A stretch of 64,000 nt of DNA from Sphaerimonospora cavernae. Its GTDB lineage: Bacteria; Actinomycetota; Actinomycetes; Streptosporangiales; Streptosporangiaceae. Within the stretch, counting starts at the first letter, position 1; each line of letters begins with the position of its first letter. Positions 57,495-64,000 of the stretch are shown in pieces. The stretch covers positions 62,001 through 126,000 of the forward strand of contig NZ_JBHMQT010000036.1 in the NCBI RefSeq assembly GCF_042435035.1. Reading direction: 5' to 3'. The notes under the pieces were generated by a model. It saw only the letters and a list, made by a program, of their open reading frames with translations, did no database searches and was not told where the DNA came from. The translations under genes were made by a program, and so were the position numbers.

Positions 57495-58403
57495 TCAGCG
57501 CGGCCCGGGGTCTCGGCCCGGCGTCTCGGCGCGGAGCGACTCCAGCAGGGCGGCGGCGGCCGGCAGGGGCGTGGTGCGCGGCAGCGCCGCGTAGACAGTG
57601 CGGCGCGGCGCGAACTCACCGAGCGGGCGCAGCGCCAGGTCGCCACGGACGGCGGATACGGCCAGGGCCGGCACGAGGGTCACGCCGAGCCCGGCGGCCA
57701 CATATCCCAGCTTGCCGGTCCACTCCGCGATCCGAATGTCGACGCGCGGAGTGAAACCGGCCTTGGCGCAGGCGGCGGCGAGCATGGTGAGACGGCCGGG
57801 CGGCGTCCCCTCGATCCAGCTCTCGTCCCGCAGATCGCGCAGGTCGACCACCTCGGCGTCGGCCAGGCGGTGATCGGCGGGAAGGGCGACGAGCAACTCG
57901 TCCTCCATCAGCGGGGTGATCTCCACGTCCTCGGCCGGCCCGAGCCCGGACGGGTAGTCGCTCACCACCGCGACGTCGATCTCCGCGCGCCGCAGGGCGT
58001 CGATGAGCGTGCCGCTGAGCCCCTCCACGATGCCGACGGCCACCTCCGGGCGGGCCTTCCGGAAGGCCCGCAGCGCGTTGGGGACGAGCACGGCATTGGC
58101 CGTCGCGAACGCCCCGACCCGCAGCCGCCCGCCGGTCCCGTGGTGGATCGCGGCCAGTTCCTCCCGGGCCCGGCCGAGTCGTTCCAGGACTTCACGGGCA
58201 TGCCGGCGCAGCGCCTGACCGGCCGGCGTGAGCCGTACACCGCGGGGAAGCCGCGCGAAGAGCGGACCACCGGCGGTCACCTCGAGCGAGGCGACCCGCC
58301 GGGAGACGGCCGACTGCGTGTAGTTCAGCTCCAGGGCGGCCGCCGTGAACGACCCGGTGCGGGCGATGACGTCGAGCAGAAGCAGCGCGTCGGTCTCAAA
58401 CAT
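57495..58403 (-). CDS. LysR-family transcriptional regulator
   Basis: 302 residues from ATG 58403: helix-turn-helix ALLLLDVIARTGSFTAAALE with NYTQSAVSRRVASLE, then a LysR substrate domain (GRLRVGAFATANAVLVPNAL, VAVVSDYPSGLG, LGYVAAGLGVTLVPALAV). Stops 4 bases before the pabB start and lies 98 bases downstream of hutH on the same strand. Effector and targets are unknown; control of hutH or of pabB/pabC is possible but not shown. Confidence 0.9.
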   Translation of the reverse strand: MFETDALLLLDVIARTGSFTAAALELNYTQSAVSRRVASLEVTAGGPLFARLPRGVRLTPAGQALRRHAREVLERLGRAREELAAIHHGTGGRLRVGAFATANAVLVPNALRAFRKARPEVAVGIVEGLSGTLIDALRRAEIDVAVVSDYPSGLGPAEDVEITPLMEDELLVALPADHRLADAEVVDLRDLRDESWIEGTPPGRLTMLAAACAKAGFTPRVDIRIAEWTGKLGYVAAGLGVTLVPALAVSAVRGDLALRPLGEFAPRRTVYAALPRTTPLPAAAALLESLRAETPGRDPGPR

Positions 58404-58501
58404 GAGAGAATCGTATGGCTTCCATGCCATCCAGTCGTTGGTGGAATGGGTCAGCCGCCCCGGCCTGATGATCGAGGTCGAGGTGGCGGCGGCGACTGAC
58501 G

Positions 58502-60049
58502 TCAGGCCAGCGGGCCGGTGACGGACTCGGCGGCGGCCGGCACCGAGCCGTCGGCGACGAGCCGGACAACCGCCTCGATCTCCGGGGCGAGGAACCGGTC
58601 CGCGCCCGGTCCCGCCACCGCCTCGCGCAGCAGCGCCACGACCGAGCCGGTACCGGGGGCGGGCTCGTGCGGCCGGCGCAGATCGATGGCCCGGGCGGCG
58701 GTCAGGATCTCGATCGCCAGCACCCGGGTGAGGCCGTCCAGGGCCCGGCGCAGCTTGCGCCCGGCGGACCACCCCATCGAGACGTGGTCCTCCTGCATCG
58801 CGGAGCTCGGGATCGAGTCGACGCTGGCGGGCGCGGCCAGGCGCTTGAGCTCGGACACGATCGCGGCCTGCGTGTACTGGGCGATCATGTGCCCGGAGTC
58901 CACGCCCGGGTCGTCGGCCAGGAACGGCGGGAGGCCGTGGCTGCGCGCGACGTCCAGCATCCGGTCGGTCCGCCGCTCGGCCATCGACGCCACGTCCGCG
59001 ACCGCGATGGCCAGGAAGTCCAGGACGTACCCCACGGGGGCGCCGTGGAAGTTGCCGTTGGACTCCACCCGCCCGTCCGCGAGCACCACCGGGTTGTCGA
59101 TGGCGCTGGCCAGCTCCCGCGAGGCCACGAGTGCGGCGTGGGCGACGGTGTCGCGGGCCGCCCCGGCGACCTGGGGGGCGCAGCGCAGCGAGTAGGCGTC
59201 CTGGACGCGTGTGCAGGAGCCGTCCCGGTGCGAGGCCATGATGCCCGAGTCGCGCAGCAGGGCCCGCATGTTGGCCGCGGCGGCGGCCTGGCCCGGGTGC
59301 GGGCGCAGCGCCTGCAGGTCGGCCGCGAACACGTGGTCGGTGCCGAGCAGGGCCTCCACGCTCATGGCCGCGCCGATGTCGGCGGTCTTCAGCAGACGGG
59401 TCAGGTCGTCGATGGCGAGCACGAGCATGCCCAGCATGCCGTCGGTGCCGTTGATCAGGGCCAGCCCCTCCTTGGCGGCCAGCTCGACGGGCTCGATGCG
59501 GCATTCCTTCAGCACGTCCGCTGCGGGCCTGACCTGCCCGCCGGCGTCACGGACGACGCCCTCCCCCATGATCGTCAAAGCGACGTGCGCCAGTGGGGCG
59601 AGGTCGCCCGAGCAGCCCAGGCTGCCGTACTCGTGGACCACCGGCGTGACGCGGGCGTTGAGCAGCGCCTCCAGCACCCGCGCGGTCTCCGGGCGGACTC
59701 CCGTGTGCCCGGTGGCGAGCGTGTGCAGCCGCAGCAGCATCAGCGCCCGCGTCACCTCGGTCTCCACCTCCGGGCCGGAGCCGGCCGCGTGGGAGCGGAC
59801 CAGGCTGCGCTGGAGCCGGGCCCGCATCGACGGCTCGATGTGCAGGGTCGCCAGGGCTCCGAATCCGGTGGACACGCCGTAGGCGGGGGTCTCGGCCCGC
59901 GCGAGCTCCTCCACCCTGCTCCGGGACGCGGCCATCTTCGCGATGGCGTCGTCGGTCAGCCGTACGGCCGTGCCGTACCTGGCGACCTGGACGACGTCGG
60001 TGAAGGACAGCGGCTCTGGCCCGACCGCCACGACCTCGTTGTCGCGCAT
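58502..60049 (-). CDS. hutH: Histidine ammonia-lyase
   Basis: 515 residues from ATG 60049 (a GTG at 60067 would add six). The MIO prosthetic-group tripeptide is Cys146-Ser147-Gly148 in YGSLGCSGDLAPLAH, the Cys variant used by actinobacterial HutH in place of Ala-Ser-Gly. Other marks are YGVSTGFGALA (catalytic Tyr), RLQRSLVRSHAAGSG, NGTDGMLGMLVLA, AYSLRCAPQVAG and SSAMQEDHVSMGW. It converts histidine to urocanate as the first step of histidine degradation. hutU and hutI are not nearby, and it stands apart from other hut genes, as is common in actinobacteria. Confidence 0.93.
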   Translation of the reverse strand: MRDNEVVAVGPEPLSFTDVVQVARYGTAVRLTDDAIAKMAASRSRVEELARAETPAYGVSTGFGALATLHIEPSMRARLQRSLVRSHAAGSGPEVETEVTRALMLLRLHTLATGHTGVRPETARVLEALLNARVTPVVHEYGSLGCSGDLAPLAHVALTIMGEGVVRDAGGQVRPAADVLKECRIEPVELAAKEGLALINGTDGMLGMLVLAIDDLTRLLKTADIGAAMSVEALLGTDHVFAADLQALRPHPGQAAAAANMRALLRDSGIMASHRDGSCTRVQDAYSLRCAPQVAGAARDTVAHAALVASRELASAIDNPVVLADGRVESNGNFHGAPVGYVLDFLAIAVADVASMAERRTDRMLDVARSHGLPPFLADDPGVDSGHMIAQYTQAAIVSELKRLAAPASVDSIPSSAMQEDHVSMGWSAGRKLRRALDGLTRVLAIEILTAARAIDLRRPHEPAPGTGSVVALLREAVAGPGADRFLAPEIEAVVRLVADGSVPAAAESVTGPLA

Positions 60050-60189
60050 CTTCCAACTCTCTCGCACCGGGGGAAGTCATCTGTTGTAACCAGCGTATCG
60101 GAGGTTGGGTCCTTACTTCGCGGCACGATTTGGGGAGCGGACGGGAATTGGATAAGGTGCTCTGCGTGAGTCCGGCTCACGGACGACAC

Positions 60190-60262
60190 GCGGAAGTGGC
60201 TCAGTTGGTAGAGCATCACCTTGCCAAGGTGAGGGTCGCGGGTTCGAATCCCGTCTTCCGCT
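60190..60262 (+). tRNA. tRNA-Gly, anticodon GCC
   Basis: Complete cloverleaf: acceptor GCGGAAG/CTTCCGC, D-arm GGCTCAGTTGGTAGAGC, anticodon loop TTGCCAA in CACC/GGTG stem, T-arm GCGGGTTCGAATCCCGT, discriminator T. First of a Gly-Cys-Val cluster, a set often seen together in actinobacteria. Confidence 0.96.
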
Positions 60263-60275
60263 CGCGGCTACACCT

Positions 60276-60346
60276 GGTGGAGTGGCCGAGAGGCGAGGCA
60301 GCGGCCTGCAAAGCCGTGCACACGGGTTCAAATCCCGTCTCCACCT
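60276..60346 (+). tRNA. tRNA-Cys, anticodon GCA
   Basis: Acceptor GGTGGAG/CTCCACC, D-arm GGCCGAGAGGCGAGGC, anticodon loop CTGCAAA on GGC/GCC-type stem (anticodon GCA), T-arm ACGGGTTCAAATCCCGT, discriminator T. 13 bases after tRNA-Gly. Confidence 0.95.
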
Positions 60347-60351
60347 CTTGA

Positions 60352-60426
60352 GGGCGATTAGCTCAGCGGGAGAGCGCTTCCCTGACACGGAAGAGGTCAC
60401 TGGTTCAATCCCAGTATCGCCCACCA
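60352..60426 (+). tRNA. tRNA-Val, anticodon GAC
   Basis: Acceptor GGGCGAT/ATCGCCC, D-arm AGCTCAGCGGGAGAGC, anticodon stem CTTCC/GGAAG around CTGACAC (anticodon GAC), T-arm ACTGGTTCAATCCCAGT, encoded CCA. Nearly identical in body to the tRNA-Val(CAC) at 53264. Confidence 0.96.
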
Positions 60427-60440
60427 CGAAGTCCCACATC

Positions 60441-60475
60441 AGAGGCCGGATCCCAAGACCGCGGATCCGGCCTCT
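60441..60475. terminator. Hairpin terminator of the tRNA cluster
   Basis: Perfect 13-bp inverted repeat (AGAGGCCGGATCC and complement) around a 9-base loop, 15 bases past the last tRNA. It can also serve the convergent PAP2 gene. Confidence 0.8.
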
Positions 60476-60496
60476 CGATCGTTTGACTGTCACGCT

Positions 60497-61201
60497 TCAT
60501 CCTGGCGGTGTCGTTGGAATGGTGCCGACGGCCCGATGCCGCCGGTGGGCGAGCGCCAGGACGAGCAGTCCGAGCAGCGCCGTCCAGACGGCGGCGAGCA
60601 GCCAGCCCGCCACGACATCGGTGAGCCAGTGCACGCCCAGGTAGACGCGGCTGGCCCCGACGCCCAGCGCCCACAGCCCCGGCACGGCGAGCAGCACGGG
60701 ACGTGCCCGCCCGCGCACGCCACGCGCGATCCCGACGGTGAGGACGACGGCGGTGATCACGGCGGTCGTGGTGTGTCCCGACGGCATGGCGAACCCGCTC
60801 GCGGTCCAGGCCCAGTCCACCGAGGGCGGCCGTGGCCGGTGAAGGCCGACGGCGAGCACGAAGCGCACGATCTGGCCCAGGCCGAGAACGGCCACACCCG
60901 CGAGGGCGCCGCACCACCGGATGCGGCGGCAGGCCAGTAGACCGCCCGCCGCCGCGAAAACGTAGGCCGCGAATCCGGTGCCGGACGTGGTCACCACCAC
61001 CGCGACGTTCACCGCGACGCGCCCGCGGTGGGTGAGCGCCCAGCGATGGGCGTCGACGTCCACCGGGTAGGGCGCTCCGTGCCGTTCCACGGTCGCCACC
61101 GCCAGCACGGTGAGCAGCACCGCGGACAGCACGGCGAATCCCGCCAGCACGTGTACCGCCCGGCGCCGCGGGCCTGGATGTCTGTCTTCGCCGTCCACCA
61201 C
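60497..61201 (-). CDS. PAP2-family membrane phosphatase
   Basis: 234 residues, about six membrane helices. PAP2 motifs are LHRPRPPSVDWA (KxxxxxxRP-like with Arg-Pro), AMPSGHTTTAVIT (PSGH) and GASRVYLGVHWLTDVVAG (SRxxxxxHxxxD). These enzymes dephosphorylate lipid phosphates such as undecaprenyl diphosphate or phosphatidic acid at the membrane face. It is convergent with the tRNA cluster and lies 48 bases from the crcB stop. Substrate unknown. Confidence 0.9.
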   Translation of the reverse strand: MVDGEDRHPGPRRRAVHVLAGFAVLSAVLLTVLAVATVERHGAPYPVDVDAHRWALTHRGRVAVNVAVVVTTSGTGFAAYVFAAAGGLLACRRIRWCGALAGVAVLGLGQIVRFVLAVGLHRPRPPSVDWAWTASGFAMPSGHTTTAVITAVVLTVGIARGVRGRARPVLLAVPGLWALGVGASRVYLGVHWLTDVVAGWLLAAVWTALLGLLVLALAHRRHRAVGTIPTTPPG

Positions 61202-61249
61202 CCCAGCATCCCGCCCAGCATCCCGCCCGGCTTCGTCATCAGGCGAGGA

Positions 61250-61621
61250 TCACGCGAAGAGGCCCGCGAGGGCGTGGCCTCCGGCGGCGGCCAGGACGCC
61301 GAGGAACAGGCTGCCGACGGCATTGAGCCCGGCTTCCCGAGCCGATCCTTCCTCAAGCAGGCGCATGGTCTCGAAGCCGAAGGTGCTGAAGGTGGTGAGC
61401 GCCCCGCAGAAGCCGGTCCCGGCAAGCGCGACCACCCCCTGCGGCAGCCCCAGGCCGGATCTCGCGCCGAGCAGGAATCCGAGGATGAGCGACCCGACGA
61501 TGTTGACCGTGAGGGTGCCCCAGGGGAAGACGTTGTCGTGGCGACGCTGGACGAACCGGTCGATCAGGTAGCGCGCGGGCGCGCCGACGGCTCCGCCGAG
61601 GAAGACGAGCAGGAGGGTCAT
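61250..61621 (-). CDS. crcB: CrcB/FluC fluoride channel subunit
   Basis: 123 residues, four helices, with the Fluc signatures WGTLTVNIVGSLILGFLLG (NxxG) and GALTTFSTFGFETMRLLE (TTFSTF, the Phe-box). It exports fluoride as a channel dimer. ATG at 61621 overlaps the stop of the other crcB gene by 4 bases. Two different small subunits encoded together usually form a heterodimer in gram-positive bacteria. Confidence 0.93.
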   Translation of the reverse strand: MTLLLVFLGGAVGAPARYLIDRFVQRRHDNVFPWGTLTVNIVGSLILGFLLGARSGLGLPQGVVALAGTGFCGALTTFSTFGFETMRLLEEGSAREAGLNAVGSLFLGVLAAAGGHALAGLFA

Positions 61622-62181
61622 GAGGCCGTCTCCGCCGCCGGTTCCTTCCCCTGCCGTACGGGCAGGCCGGCGATGGTCCGGGCGAGGACGATGCCGGCCC
61701 AGACGGCGGCCAGTCCGACGATCAGGCTCGCGGAGGTGTACATGGCGACCGGCGTCCAGGCCGCGCGGGATACGAGGTCGACGATCTCCGCGGTGAAGGT
61801 GGAGAACGTGGTGAATCCGCCGATGAAGCCGACCCCGAGGAAGGGCCGCGCATAACGGCTGGGCGGCCACACGTCCAGGACGAACACCATCAGGGCGCCG
61901 AGCGCGAAGCAGCCGATGGCGTTGACGAGGAACGACGCCCACGGGAAGGCCCCGGGCTGTACGGGGATCGCCTGGCCGGCCAGGTAACGGGCGAGGCTGC
62001 CCAGGCCGCCGCCTGCCGCGATCATCGCGAGGATGTCCCAGGTCCGTCTGCGACCTCTCGGAAAACGCGACGCCGGTGGCCGGAAGGCATCCCGTTCCGG
62101 ATGAGCGCGTTCATCGCGGACATCTACGTCGGGGTCGATGGGCAGGTCGCCTGAGGATTCGTTCAACCGGCGTCGGCGCAT
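61618..62181 (-). CDS. crcB: CrcB/FluC fluoride channel subunit with N-terminal extension
   Basis: 187 residues from ATG 62181 (AAGGAGG 8 bases upstream). An acidic/basic hydrophilic N-terminus of about 55 residues precedes the four-helix Fluc core: WASFLVNAIGCFALGALMVF and GFIGGFTTFSTFTAEIVDLV. First of two coupled crcB genes. The extension has no known role in the family. A terminator-like leader with riboswitch-like parts lies 138-240 bases upstream. Confidence 0.92.
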   Translation of the reverse strand: MRRRRLNESSGDLPIDPDVDVRDERAHPERDAFRPPASRFPRGRRRTWDILAMIAAGGGLGSLARYLAGQAIPVQPGAFPWASFLVNAIGCFALGALMVFVLDVWPPSRYARPFLGVGFIGGFTTFSTFTAEIVDLVSRAAWTPVAMYTSASLIVGLAAVWAGIVLARTIAGLPVRQGKEPAAETAS

Positions 62182-62318
62182 CGGTCCTCCTTGGGATGAG
62201 CTGATGAAGGCACGCAAGGGTGGACCGTTGTGGCATCGGACGGTGAAGGGTCACCAGACGATGAGAACGGAGCAGTGGGCGTGCCGACCCCCATGTTCCG
62301 CCCTCCTCCGAAACGACA

Positions 62319-62421
62319 AAAGCTCCCGACGTGTCGTCAGGAGCCATCAGCCGTCAGTGGCGGTTCGGGCGGCAGTGGATGGAGTGATCGAAGAATGTCG
62401 CCCCGGCGGGATCCATCGCCG
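62319..62421 (-). promoter_or_regulatory. Candidate fluoride riboswitch with terminator upstream of crcB
   Basis: On the minus strand GGCGATGGATCC followed by CGCC (62406-62421) resembles the 5' hairpin of fluoride riboswitches. Some 55 bases later GGCTGATGGCTCCTG resembles the 3' strand. GGATCC and GGCTCC could pair as the pseudoknot with one mismatch. The GGCTCC strand is also the 5' arm of a hairpin (62323-62345, GCTCC and GGAGC outer stem) followed by TTTT. This gives the mutually exclusive aptamer/terminator arrangement expected of such switches. The segment between the two halves is longer than usual and lacks the typical AUAAA, so the aptamer is uncertain; the terminator is clearer. 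Confidence 0.45.
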
Positions 62422-62749
62422 TACGGATCAGTCTAGGCGTACGGATTCGCGAATCGTCAATCCCCACGGGGGCACGATGACTGATTCCGGAGGGATGTTT
62501 CAGGAGGTGAATGTGCTCGCGTGAGCGAGATTCTCAAGCATCTGATGGCGGACTACCCTTGAGAACGAAGAGCATGCGGCGGTGGGGCCCGCGCCGTCGA
62601 CCATGGGGCGTTCCGGCTCCGCCGACGGTCCCTGGCCTCGAATGTTTGACTCTGCAGGAGGAGGCAGCCCGGTTGACCGAGCTGATCCGGACACTGGAGA
62701 GCCACGAGCCAGGCCACGGAAGCCGATGACGCAGGGGAAGGAGCCGGAG
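62422..62749. other. Intergenic between crcB leader and the DUF190 gene
   Basis: About 330 bases that should hold the divergent promoters of the crcB and DUF190 genes. A plus-strand frame at about 62540-62730 has some Leu/Glu coding character (TVPGLECLTLQEEAARLTEL then IRTLESHEPGHGSR) and could be a short helical protein. Its start at 62511 is uncertain and I do not recognise it. Confidence 0.35.
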
Positions 62750-63133
62750 GTGAAACTGCGTGGTCATGCCAAGAGACTGATGATCTTTATCGGGGAGACC
62801 GATCAGTACCGGCATCGGCCGCTGTACGCCGAGATCGTGCACCGGGCGCACAAGATGGGCCTGGCCGGGGCGAGCGTCTTCCGCGGCGTGGAAGGCTACG
62901 GCGCCTCCTCGCTCATCCACACCAGCCGCCTGCTGTCGCTGAGTGAGGACCTGCCGGTCGCCATCGTCATCGTCGACACCCGGGAGAAGATCGATGCCTT
63001 CCTCCCCGAACTCGACGAGATGGTCGCCGAGGGCCTCGTCCTCGTCGACGAAGTCGAGGCCCACCGCTACACCGACCAGCACGGAAGCCGCGTTCACTCC
63101 TCGCGGTGGCGCCCATGGCAGTCCGCCGGATGA
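62750..63133 (+). CDS. DUF190-family protein
   Basis: 127 residues from GTG 62750, with AGGAGCCGGAG just upstream; an ATG at 62726 is the alternative. The family pattern is LRGHAKRLMIFIGETDQYRH, PLYAEIVHRAHKMGLAGASV, FRGVEGYGASSLIHTSRLLS and a final VLVDEVEAHRY. DUF190 proteins resemble PII-like folds and occur beside crcB genes in many bacteria, as here (divergent). A role in fluoride or ion homeostasis is inferred from this association only. Confidence 0.85.
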   Translation: MKLRGHAKRLMIFIGETDQYRHRPLYAEIVHRAHKMGLAGASVFRGVEGYGASSLIHTSRLLSLSEDLPVAIVIVDTREKIDAFLPELDEMVAEGLVLVDEVEAHRYTDQHGSRVHSSRWRPWQSAG

Positions 63134-63197
63134 CACGCGGACCGCAGTCCCGCGTCGGCTCGTCCAACTATGCCCGCAACCATTCGGCGTCACGCCC

Positions 63198-63686
63198 ATG
63201 GCAGGCGAGACGTACGATTCTCGGGTGACCAGCAGACCCGTCTCGGCGCAGCGTCTGCGCGACCTCGCGCTGCTGCGCCGCGTCCGTGACCGCATCGACC
63301 GGGAGTACGCGCAGCCGCTGAACGTCGAGGAGCTCGCCCGCGGTGCGAACATGTCGGCCGGCCACCTCAGCCGCGAGTTCCGGCACGCCTACGGCGAATC
63401 GCCGTACAGTTACCTGATGACGCGGCGCATCGAACGCGCGATGGCGCTGCTGCGCCGCGGTGACCTCAGCGTCACCGAGGTCTGTTTCGCGGTCGGCTGC
63501 TCGTCACTGGGCACTTTCAGCACACGCTTCACCGAGTTGGTCGGTGTGCCGCCCAGCGTCTATCGGCGCGAGGCGACGGGTGCGACGGCGGGCATGCCCT
63601 CGTGCGTCGCGAAACAGGTGACCAGGCCGATCAGGAATCCGATCAGGAATCGAGAAGCGCCGGTCGGCGAGCCGCAGCTAGCGTGA
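63198..63686 (+). CDS. AraC-family transcriptional regulator
   Basis: 162 residues. Two AraC helix-turn-helix units lie in the first 120 residues: YAQPLNVEELARGANMSAGH with LSREFRHAYGESPYSYLMTR, and LSVTEVCFAVGCSSLGTFST with RFTELVGVPPSVYRRE. There is no ligand domain, so this is a short regulator. ATG 63198 is chosen; GTG at 63225 is possible. It sits 5 bases before a VOC-family gene, a pairing common in actinobacteria in which the regulator probably controls the VOC protein. Confidence 0.85.
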   Translation: MAGETYDSRVTSRPVSAQRLRDLALLRRVRDRIDREYAQPLNVEELARGANMSAGHLSREFRHAYGESPYSYLMTRRIERAMALLRRGDLSVTEVCFAVGCSSLGTFSTRFTELVGVPPSVYRREATGATAGMPSCVAKQVTRPIRNPIRNREAPVGEPQLA

Positions 63687-63691
63687 CCGTC

Positions 63692-64000
63692 ATGGACATC
63701 ACCATTCACTCGGCTTTCCTCCCCCACGACGATCCGGACACCGCTCTGGCCTTCTACCGCGACACGCTCGGCTTCGAGGTCCGGGGCGACGTCGGCTACG
63801 GAGGGATGCGCTGGATCACGGTGGGCCCCGTCGGCCAGCCCGGTACGTCCGTCGTCCTGTATCCGCCGACCGCAAGCCCCGGCATGACCGACGACGAGCG
63901 CCGCGTCATCGCCGAGATGATGGCCAAGGGCACCTACGGCATCATCACTCTGGCCACCACCGACCTCGACGGCACCTTCGAGCGGCTGCAGTCCGGCGAC
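63692..64000 (+). CDS. VOC-family (glyoxalase-like) protein, 3' truncated by the window
   Basis: First 103 residues visible: MDITIHSAFLPHDDPDTALA, FYRDTLGFEVRGDVGYGGMR, WITVGPVGQPGTSVVLYPP and a second half beginning GIITLATTDLDGTFERLQSG. The paired beta-alpha-beta-beta-beta units and His6 are typical of vicinal-oxygen-chelate proteins. Members paired with an AraC regulator are often of unknown substrate. Cut off by the window end. Confidence 0.85.
   Translation, partial: MDITIHSAFLPHDDPDTALAFYRDTLGFEVRGDVGYGGMRWITVGPVGQPGTSVVLYPPTASPGMTDDERRVIAEMMAKGTYGIITLATTDLDGTFERLQSGD

Overview
The window is high-GC DNA from a filamentous, sporulating actinomycete. An SsgB-type sporulation protein, the thrS/HIT pair, a PucR regulator and actinobacterial ribosome-binding sites all fit. 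A member of the Streptosporangiales (Streptosporangium, Nonomuraea or Microbispora-like) is my inference, not something I could test.

The centre of interest is an island at about 3.2-17 kb. In many actinobacteria thrS is followed directly by a HIT-family nucleotide hydrolase gene. Here the two lie on the same strand but are about 15 kb apart. Between them is a nine-gene, minus-strand, tightly coupled operon (about 11.4 to 3.3 kb) that reads as a microcin C-like peptide-nucleotide antibiotic cluster. Its core is a 22-residue cationic precursor peptide ending in Asn (6161-6229), with a strong ribosome-binding site and a following 19-bp hairpin. The other parts are a two-domain MccB (ThiF-type nucleotidyltransferase fused to a class I methyltransferase fold), a CmoA-like carboxy-SAM synthase (MccS-like), a fold-III PLP decarboxylase (MccE N-domain-like), an MccD-sized methyltransferase-fold protein, an MFS exporter (MccC-like) and a peptidase E-like protein (candidate immunity). 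A YqcI/YcgG-domain protein and a 48-residue ORF lead the operon and have no counterpart in the microcin C clusters I know. The predicted product is a cationic peptide carrying a carboxymethylated, possibly aminopropylated nucleotide on its C-terminal Asn. On the thrS side the island is bounded by a pile of insertion sequences: an intact IS66, IS630 and ISL3 remnants, and an IS701/IS4-like element with terminal inverted repeats and a passenger gene. A LuxR-type regulator lies beyond them.

From 18 to 46 kb the genes look like ordinary chromosome: thrS, an aldo/keto reductase, an alpha/beta hydrolase, a cyclic-nucleotide-binding thioredoxin-reductase-like protein, and a group of secreted proteins around a fasciclin lipoprotein. 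These are followed by a CYP152-type P450, a BON/SRPBCC membrane protein, a coupled lactate-dehydrogenase/pyruvate-oxidase pair, a solitary N6-adenine methylase with a DUF5990 gene, a PucR regulator with a DadA-like oxidase, a ptsI remnant, a Glu/Leu-type dehydrogenase, a SpoIIE phosphatase, two CBS proteins and a secreted TNT (NAD glycohydrolase-like) protein.

From 46.06 to 53.3 kb there is a second island, flanked by a direct repeat of the 3' end of a tRNA-Val gene. It carries three overlapping genes with the composition of the Shango anti-phage system (TerB protein, ATPase, Lhr-like helicase), plus an Lsr2-type DNA-binding protein.

From 53 to 64 kb are tRNA-Val(CAC), ssgB, an LVIVD lipoprotein, folate genes pabC/pabB, a LysR regulator, hutH, a tRNA-Gly/Cys/Val cluster, a PAP2 phosphatase, two overlapping crcB fluoride-channel genes with a candidate riboswitch/terminator leader, a DUF190 gene, and an AraC regulator with a VOC protein cut by the window end.
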